A stretch of 64,000 nt of DNA from Streptomyces sp. NBC_00572 (GTDB lineage: Bacteria > Actinomycetota > Actinomycetes > Streptomycetales > Streptomycetaceae), in assembly GCF_026341815.1 (NCBI RefSeq), contig NZ_JAPENX010000001.1:1984001-2048000 (forward strand), given 5' to 3'. Shown here in pieces: positions 58,965 through 64,000 of this stretch. Positions within the stretch are counted from its first letter, which is position 1. Every line of letters begins with the position of its first letter. Under the pieces are notes generated by a model, which was given only the letters and a program-made list of their open reading frames with translations, had not been told where the DNA came from and searched no databases. The translations under genes and the position numbers were made by a program.

Positions 58965-60413
58965 GTGAGCGCCAATCGCCCGGCAGCCGTCGTCGTCCTC
59001 GCAGCGGGTGAGGGCACCCGCATGAAGTCGAAGACCCCCAAGGTCCTCCACGAGATCGCCGGGCGGTCGCTCGTCGGGCATGTCGTCTCCGCCGCCCGGG
59101 AGTTGGAGCCCGAGCACCTCGTCGTGGTCGTCGGGCACGCCCGCGAGCTGGTGCGGGGGCACCTGGAGGAGCACTACGCCGGGACCCGTACCGCCGTCCA
59201 GGAGGAGCAGAACGGCACCGGGCACGCGGTGCGGATCGCCCTGGAGGAGCTCGGGCAGGCGCCCGACGGGACCGTGATCGTCGTCTGCGGCGACACCCCG
59301 CTGCTCTCCGGGGAGACGCTGCGCGCCCTCGCCGACACGCACGCCGCCGACGGCAACGCCGTCACCGTGCTCAGCGCCGAGGTCCCCGACTCCACCGGGT
59401 ACGGGCGGATCGTGCGGGACCAGGTGACCGGCGCCGTGACCAAGATCGTCGAGCACAAGGACGCCTCCGACGCCCAGCTCGCCATCCGCGAGATCAACTC
59501 CGGCGTCTTCGCGTTCGACGGCCGGCTGCTCGCCGACGCCCTCGGCAAGGTGCGGACGGACAACAGCCAGGGCGAGGAGTACCTCACCGACGTGCTGTCG
59601 ATCCTCCGCGAGGCCGGGCACCGGGTCGGCGCCTCCGTCGCCGGTGACCACCGCGAGATCCTCGGGATCAACAACCGCGTGCAGCTCGCCGAGGCCCGCG
59701 CCCTGCTGAACCAGCGGCTGATCGAGCAGGCCATGCTCGCCGGTGTGACCGTGGTCGACCCCGCGTCCGTGTTCGTGGACGTCACGGTGACCTTCGAGGC
59801 CGACGCCGTCGTCCTGCCCGGTACGCAGCTGACCGGTGCCACGCACATCGGCGAGGACGCCGTGGTCGGGCCGAACACGCGCCTGAAGGACACCCGCGTC
59901 GGCAACGGCGCCCGGGTGGACAACAGCGTCGCCGACTCCGCCGTCATCGGCGAGCGCGCCTCCGTGGGGCCGTTCGCGTACCTCCGTCCGGGCACGAACC
60001 TGGGCGCGAAGTCCAAGGCCGGCACGTACGTCGAGATGAAGAACGCGACGGTCGGCGAGGGCACCAAGGTCCCCCACCTGTCGTACGTGGGTGATGCCAC
60101 GATCGGCGAGTACACGAACATCGGCGCGGCGAGCGTCTTCGTGAACTACGACGGTGAGGCGAAGCACCACACCACGATCGGGTCGCACTGCCGGACCGGG
60201 TCGGACAACATGTTTGTGGCTCCCATCACGATCGGGGACGGTGCGTACACCGCCGCCGGGTCCGTGATCACGAAGGACGTGCCGGCGGGTTCGCTCGCCG
60301 TCGCCCGGGGCCAGCAGCGGAATATCGAGGGTTGGGTCGCCCGGAAGCGTCCCGGCAGTGCTGCCGCACAGGCCGCTCAGGCCGCGGCCGAGGACTCCGC
60401 CGGCGCAAGCTGA
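58965..60413 (+). CDS. glmU: Bifunctional UDP-N-acetylglucosamine pyrophosphorylase / glucosamine-1-phosphate N-acetyltransferase
   Basis: GlmU makes UDP-GlcNAc, precursor of peptidoglycan and teichoic acids, from glucosamine-1-phosphate in two steps. The N-terminal uridylyltransferase domain has LAAGEGTRM at 12-20 and the CGDTPLL and NSGVF segments. The C-terminal left-handed beta-helix acetyltransferase domain has hexapeptide repeats (GPFAYLRPGTNLG, KAGTYVEMKN, GDATIGEYTNIGAAS) with the catalytic-histidine region near YVGDATIG. Its 482 residues are normal for Actinobacteria, with an extra Ala-rich tail. GTG start after GAAGGG. It leads the core set glmU-prs-rplY-pth. Confidence 0.98.
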   Translation: MSANRPAAVVVLAAGEGTRMKSKTPKVLHEIAGRSLVGHVVSAARELEPEHLVVVVGHARELVRGHLEEHYAGTRTAVQEEQNGTGHAVRIALEELGQAPDGTVIVVCGDTPLLSGETLRALADTHAADGNAVTVLSAEVPDSTGYGRIVRDQVTGAVTKIVEHKDASDAQLAIREINSGVFAFDGRLLADALGKVRTDNSQGEEYLTDVLSILREAGHRVGASVAGDHREILGINNRVQLAEARALLNQRLIEQAMLAGVTVVDPASVFVDVTVTFEADAVVLPGTQLTGATHIGEDAVVGPNTRLKDTRVGNGARVDNSVADSAVIGERASVGPFAYLRPGTNLGAKSKAGTYVEMKNATVGEGTKVPHLSYVGDATIGEYTNIGAASVFVNYDGEAKHHTTIGSHCRTGSDNMFVAPITIGDGAYTAAGSVITKDVPAGSLAVARGQQRNIEGWVARKRPGSAAAQAAQAAAEDSAGAS

Positions 60414-60534
60414 CCGGAAACGGGTACGTCGAACTCGGCGTACCGTGATACGTGCACACAAATTCGGCTGGCTCGCACACGCGCACGACAGCTCGTGGAA
60501 CGCGGCCAGACAACACGTCTGAGGAGACAGTGCT

Positions 60535-61509
60535 GTGACCGGGATCAAGACGACCGGCGAGAAGAAGCTGATGCTCTTCTCCGGCCGCGCCCACCCCGAG
60601 CTGGCCGAGGAGGTCGCGCACCAGCTGGGCGTCGGCCTCGTTCCGACCAAGGCGTTCGACTTCGCCAACGGTGAGATCTACGTCCGCTTCCAGGAGTCGG
60701 CCCGTGGCGCGGACTGCTTCCTGATCCAGAGCCACACGGCTCCGATCAACAAGTGGATCATGGAGCAGCTGATCATGATCGATGCTCTCAAGCGGGCCTC
60801 GGCCCGGAGCATCACCGTGATCATCCCGTCGTACGGCTACGCCCGTCAGGACAAGAAGCACCGCGGCCGTGAGCCGATCTCGGCGCGTCTGGTGGCGGAC
60901 ATGCTGAAGACGGCCGGTGCGGACCGCATCCTGACGGTGGACCTGCACACGGACCAGATCCAGGGCTTCTTCGACGGCCCGGTGGACCACCTGTCGGCGC
61001 TGCCGGTGCTGGCGGACTACGTGGGTGCGAAGGTCGACCGCGCCAAGCTGACGATCGTCTCCCCGGACGCGGGCCGCGTGCGGGTCGCCGACCGCTGGTG
61101 CGACCGTCTGGACGCGCCGCTGGCCATCGTGCACAAGCGCCGTGACAAGGACGTCGCCAACCAGGTCACCGTCCACGAGGTCGTCGGTGACGTGAAGGGC
61201 CGCGTCTGTGTCCTGGTGGACGACATGGTCGACACCGGTGGCACGATCTGCGCCGCCGCCGACGCCCTGTTCGCGCATGGTGCGGAGGACGTCATCGTGA
61301 CGGCCACGCACGGCATCCTCTCCGGTCCGGCCGCGGACCGGCTCAAGAACTCCAAGGTCAGCGAGTTCGTGTTCACGGACACGCTGCCGGTGCCGGGCGC
61401 CCTGGAGCTCGACAAGATCACGGTGCTGTCGATCGCGCCGACGATCGCGCGTGCGGTCCGTGAGGTGTTCGAGGACGGTTCGGTGACGAGCCTCTTCGAG
61501 GAGCACTGA
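60535..61509 (+). CDS. prs: Ribose-phosphate pyrophosphokinase (PRPP synthetase)
   Basis: Prs makes phosphoribosyl pyrophosphate from ribose-5-phosphate and ATP for nucleotide, His and Trp synthesis. The 324-residue enzyme has the flexible-loop YARQDKKHRGREPISARL, the catalytic DLHTDQIQGFF segment and the PRPP-binding loop VLVDDMVDTGGT near 222-233. GTG start with GAGGAG upstream. It follows glmU by about 120 bases, which suit its own promoter. A strong hairpin ends it. Confidence 0.98.
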   Translation: MTGIKTTGEKKLMLFSGRAHPELAEEVAHQLGVGLVPTKAFDFANGEIYVRFQESARGADCFLIQSHTAPINKWIMEQLIMIDALKRASARSITVIIPSYGYARQDKKHRGREPISARLVADMLKTAGADRILTVDLHTDQIQGFFDGPVDHLSALPVLADYVGAKVDRAKLTIVSPDAGRVRVADRWCDRLDAPLAIVHKRRDKDVANQVTVHEVVGDVKGRVCVLVDDMVDTGGTICAAADALFAHGAEDVIVTATHGILSGPAADRLKNSKVSEFVFTDTLPVPGALELDKITVLSIAPTIARAVREVFEDGSVTSLFEEH

Positions 61510-61531
61510 GCCGTAGCCGCTCGATGGACAT

Positions 61532-61565
61532 GAGGGCCGCTTCCCCGTTCGGGGGAGCGGCCCTC
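61532..61565 (+). terminator. Terminator hairpin after prs
   Basis: A 15-base stem with one G-T (61532-61546 with 61551-61565) and four-base loop just after the prs stop, before a short T-rich stretch. It separates prs from rplY. Confidence 0.75.
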
Positions 61566-61586
61566 CGTCGTGTTTCGGTGATCGAA

Positions 61587-61616
61587 TTGGGTGGTAGGGC
61601 GGTGGGCCGGTAGACT
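61587..61616 (+). promoter_or_regulatory. Predicted rplY promoter
   Basis: TTGGGT at 61587-61592 and TAGACT at 61611-61616 are separated by 18 bases and fit the main vegetative sigma consensus. Transcription would begin near 61624, leaving an untranslated leader of about 140 bases before the rplY ATG. That leader is long enough for regulation, but I see no named riboswitch in it. Confidence 0.5.
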
Positions 61617-61764
61617 GCCGTAGTTGCTCGGCGAGGGAGGCCGTACCCGTACGGATGTACAGGGTCACGGCGGTCCGTTATCGACGCGCTCTTCGTAGCA
61701 GGCCATCGCCAGTCGTGGCCGGGTGACCACATTTTCGTCGTCACCTTTCTACGAGGAGTGCACC

Positions 61765-62352
61765 ATGTCCGAGGTCAAGATCGCCGCTGCCGTCCGTACC
61801 GAGTTCGGTAAGGGCGCCGCCCGTGCGATCCGCCGCGCCAGCCAGGTTCCCGCGGTCGTCTACGGCCACGGTTCCGAGCCGGCGCACGTGACCCTCCCGG
61901 CCCACGAGCTGGCCCTCGCCCTGCGTACGCCGAACGTCCTGCTCTCCCTGGACGTGGACGGCAAGAACGAGCTGGCGATCCCGAAGGCCGTCCAGCGTGA
62001 CGCCATCAAGGGCTTCCTCGTCCACGTCGACCTGCTCCTCGTGAAGCGCGGCGAGAAGGTCACCGTCGAGATCCCCGTGCAGGCCGAGGGCGAGCTCGCC
62101 GCCGGTGGCAACCTGCTGGAGCACGTGCTCAGCACCCTCTCCATCGAGGCCGAGGCCACCCACATCCCCGAGGCCGTCACGGTCTCCGTGGAGGGCCTGG
62201 AGGCCGGTGCCTCCATCCTCGCCAAGGACATCACCCTCCCCAAGGGCTCGTCCCTGGTGACCGACGCCGACGCCGTGGTCCTGCAGGTCCTGGCCGCGCA
62301 GGCCGAGGAGCCGGCCGCCGAGGCCGAGGCCACCGAGGGCGAAGAGGCCTGA
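61765..62352 (+). CDS. rplY: 50S ribosomal protein L25, long (Ctc/TL5) form
   Basis: L25/TL5 binds 5S rRNA in the large ribosomal subunit. The N-terminal domain (about 1-95: KIAAAVRTEFGKGAARAIRR, VPAVVYGHG) is the 5S-binding part, and the C-terminal barrel (about 100-175) is the Ctc-type extension. A Glu/Ala-rich acidic tail ends the 195 residues, as in other Actinobacteria. ATG with GAGGAG nine bases upstream; the longer open frame before it is leader. It is followed by an intrinsic terminator. Confidence 0.97.
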   Translation: MSEVKIAAAVRTEFGKGAARAIRRASQVPAVVYGHGSEPAHVTLPAHELALALRTPNVLLSLDVDGKNELAIPKAVQRDAIKGFLVHVDLLLVKRGEKVTVEIPVQAEGELAAGGNLLEHVLSTLSIEAEATHIPEAVTVSVEGLEAGASILAKDITLPKGSSLVTDADAVVLQVLAAQAEEPAAEAEATEGEEA

Positions 62353-62374
62353 GCCGTAGGCTCTGCTTGACGTG

Positions 62375-62413
62375 ACGGGGTGACGGGCCGCACGGCCCGT
62401 CACCCCGTTTTTT
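62375..62413 (+). terminator. Intrinsic terminator after rplY
   Basis: A perfect 15-base GC-rich stem (62375-62389 with 62394-62408), four-base loop and six T residues to 62413: a textbook rho-independent terminator, unusual in its T-run for this genome. Confidence 0.95.
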
Positions 62414-62461
62414 CGTATCCGGACGTGTCTGGATGCATCTGGACGAGGAGACGTGGAACGG

Positions 62462-63058
62462 ATGACCGACGACGCGAACGCGCCCTGGCTGATCGTCGGC
62501 CTCGGCAACCCCGGACCCGAGTACGCGGCCAACCGGCACAACATCGGGTTCATGGTGGTGGACCTGCTGGCCGAGCGGATGCGCGGCTCGTTCAAGCGGG
62601 CGGGGAAGGCACAGGCGCAGGTCGTCGAGGGCCGGATGGGGCCGCCGGGGCCCGCGAGCCGCCGGGTGATCCTCGCGAAGCCGATGTCGTACATGAACCT
62701 GTCGGGCGGTCCGGTGACGGCGCTGCGCGACTTCTACAAGGTGCCGACGGCGCACATCGTGGCGATCCACGACGAGCTGGACATCGACTACTCGGTGCTG
62801 CGGCTGAAGATCGGCGGCGGCGACAACGGGCACAACGGTCTGAAGTCGATGACGAAGGCGATGGGTGCGGAGTACCACCGGGTGCGGTGCGGGATCGGGC
62901 GTCCGCCGGGTCGGATGCAGGTGGCGGACTTCGTCCTGAAGGACTTCTCCTCGACGGAGCGCAAGGACCTGGACTGGTTCGTGGACCGGGCGGCGGATTC
63001 GGTGGAGTGCCTGGTGGCCGAGGGTCTGGAGCGGGCCCAGTCGGCGTACAACTCCTGA
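62462..63058 (+). CDS. pth: Peptidyl-tRNA hydrolase
   Basis: Pth frees tRNA from peptidyl-tRNA released prematurely by ribosomes. The 198-residue enzyme has the family motifs [17 protein letters not shown] (with the catalytic His near 27), [13 protein letters not shown] (Asn) and the HDELDIDY segment (Asp), then [16 protein letters not shown] at 62462 fits; a GTG nine bases upstream is possible. Placement after rplY is conserved in Actinobacteria. It has its own start region after the rplY terminator. Confidence 0.97.
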   Translation: MTDDANAPWLIVGLGNPGPEYAANRHNIGFMVVDLLAERMRGSFKRAGKAQAQVVEGRMGPPGPASRRVILAKPMSYMNLSGGPVTALRDFYKVPTAHIVAIHDELDIDYSVLRLKIGGGDNGHNGLKSMTKAMGAEYHRVRCGIGRPPGRMQVADFVLKDFSSTERKDLDWFVDRAADSVECLVAEGLERAQSAYNS

Positions 63059-63100
63059 GGCCGGCGGGGCTCTCGCGGTACGACTGTACGATCCCGGGTC

Positions 63101-63544
63101 ATGACGCACGTCCGTAACGCCGCCATGGCGCTGGTCGCCCTCCTTCTCGTGGTCGCGGGCGCCTGGGCCTCCTGGAACTCGGCCCAGCACGTCCTGCTCG
63201 CCAAGGGGCGGGAGCACGGGACGCTGACCGTGACCGGCTGCACCGAGGAGACGTGCAGCGGTCGCTACACCCCGGAGGACCCCTCCTCGACCCGCCGGAC
63301 GCTGACGATCGCGCGTTCGGTCGCGGCGGAGCGGGGCGCGACGATCCCGGTGGTGGTGAAGCCGGGTACGGACGAGGGCGTACGGACGGGCTGGGGCGGT
63401 GGGCTGCACGCGTGGCTTCCGCTGGGCGGGGCGCTGCTGCTGGCCGCGCCGCTGATCGGTGGCGGTCTGCGGCTGCGGAGGACGGCGTGGTCGTCGGCGG
63501 GTGTGGGCGGGGCGCTTCTGGTGGCGGCGTTCTTCGCACTGTGA
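63101..63544 (+). CDS. Small membrane protein with an extracytoplasmic cysteine pair
   Basis: A 147-residue protein with a membrane helix at about 7-25, an extracytoplasmic stretch of about 75 residues containing CTEETC (a likely disulfide), and two C-terminal helices. No domain recognised. It lies 43 bases after pth in the same direction and may share its transcript. Function unknown. Confidence 0.65.
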   Translation: MTHVRNAAMALVALLLVVAGAWASWNSAQHVLLAKGREHGTLTVTGCTEETCSGRYTPEDPSSTRRTLTIARSVAAERGATIPVVVKPGTDEGVRTGWGGGLHAWLPLGGALLLAAPLIGGGLRLRRTAWSSAGVGGALLVAAFFAL

Positions 63545-63695
63545 GGGTGTGAGGGCCCAGGGTTGTGGTCGGAATCCACCAGTTCCCGGCGCAATCGTTA
63601 TGGAGCTCTGACTTAAGGCTGACTTAAAGCGACGGATAGGCTGCCCCCCTGCCACCCCCTACGGCATCCCTCACCCCATAGATGGACGACTGCAC

Positions 63696-64000
63696 ATGCG
63701 ACGTTCTCTCATACCCGCCGCCGCGCTTGTCGCGGCCATGGCAGGCTCCCTCGTACTGGCCCCGGTGGCGTCCGCCTCGGAGGGCCCCGTGCCGCTCCCC
63801 CTCCACCAGGTCGAGGATCTTCCCCTGACCGCCGCGGAGTTCGGCGAGAAGGGCGACTGCCCGACCGTGCCGTCCGGCAAGGACGGCTGGCACTTCGTGC
63901 TGCCGGGCAGCGGCAAGGGCGACTCCGCCGTCTTCACCAAGCTGACGGTGGAGTTCGAGCCGGGTGGCGTCCAGACCATCACCACCTTCGGTCCGCCCAG
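63696..64000 (+). CDS. Secreted protein, 3' end cut by the window
   Basis: The first 101 residues of an exported protein. The signal peptide (MRRSLIPAAALVAAMAGSLVLAPVASA, cleavage likely after residue 27) is followed by GPVPLPLHQVEDLPLTAAEFGEKGD and CPTVPSGKDGWHFVLPGSGK. No domain is recognised in the visible part; the stretch WHFVLPG is seen in some surface proteins. No ribosome binding site is clear before the ATG. Confidence 0.65.
   Translation, partial: MRRSLIPAAALVAAMAGSLVLAPVASASEGPVPLPLHQVEDLPLTAAEFGEKGDCPTVPSGKDGWHFVLPGSGKGDSAVFTKLTVEFEPGGVQTITTFGPP

Noticed and set aside
61624..61764. Riboswitch or ribosomal-protein leader structure before rplY
   Set aside because: The leader is long enough, but I could not recognise a known motif or a convincing terminator/antiterminator pair.

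Overview
The window is a stretch of chromosome from a Streptomyces or very close relative. Base composition is very GC-rich with G/C third codon positions, GTG starts are common, and the order tRNA-Gln - glmU - prs - rplY - pth, with mfd and a MacB-type ABC pair upstream, is the arrangement I associate with Streptomyces core chromosomes. DUF397/DUF5753 regulator sets, a PPOX F420-type reductase, LppU-, SCO6745- and SUKH-family proteins also point to this genus. I support about 56 protein genes (two cut by the window edges), one tRNA, several strong terminator hairpins and a few operator-like palindromes. No insertion sequence, CRISPR array, rRNA or integrase was seen.

Layout. 0-4 kb: a truncated cytochrome P450 divergent from a flavohaemoglobin-type reductase, then mazG and a SurA-like lipoprotein. 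4-8 kb: a CsbB/GtrB-like family 2 glycosyltransferase divergent from a large YfhO-family membrane protein, probably a two-part cell-surface glycosylation unit, then a small lipoprotein. 8-12 kb: a GNAT/DUF2625 pair, an AraC regulator, a MepB-like protein and a PPOX reductase. 12-19 kb is the first accessory-looking block: an ABC exporter pair with a less GC-rich leader, an HTH/zinc-ribbon protein, and an 805-residue DUF4157 (eCIS-core) protein with a duplicated novel module. 19-30 kb: an Ala/Pro-rich exported protein, an ECF sigma factor with a membrane partner, an LppU-like protein, a Ser/Thr kinase operon, an orphan HTH-methylase-specificity fusion, two surface proteins, a GNAT enzyme, an HNH lipoprotein and an SCO6745 protein divergent from a TetR regulator across a perfect palindrome. 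31-41 kb: an SGNH esterase, mfd, a MacB-like ABC pair and an MFS pump.

41-51 kb: a DUF397 / HTH-DUF5753 / HATPase regulatory trio, two tandem paralogous secreted FG-GAP proteins, a VOC protein, an MFS pump divergent from its likely XRE-cupin regulator, and a coiled-coil DivIVA-like protein. 51.5-56.5 kb is the second accessory block: two divergent operons carrying nuclease and deaminase domains (WHH-type nuclease, two different deaminases) joined to or followed by SUKH and Imm35-like immunity domains. 56.4-64 kb: an orphan histidine kinase, an HTH plus LAGLIDADG-like protein, tRNA-Gln, glmU (UDP-GlcNAc synthesis), prs (PRPP synthesis), rplY (ribosomal L25), pth (peptidyl-tRNA hydrolase), a small membrane protein and the start of a secreted protein.

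The strongest candidates for an undescribed system are the 51.6-56.4 kb toxin/immunity-domain cluster, the DUF4157 protein with its duplicated module, and the HTH-methylase fusion with an altered motif IV.
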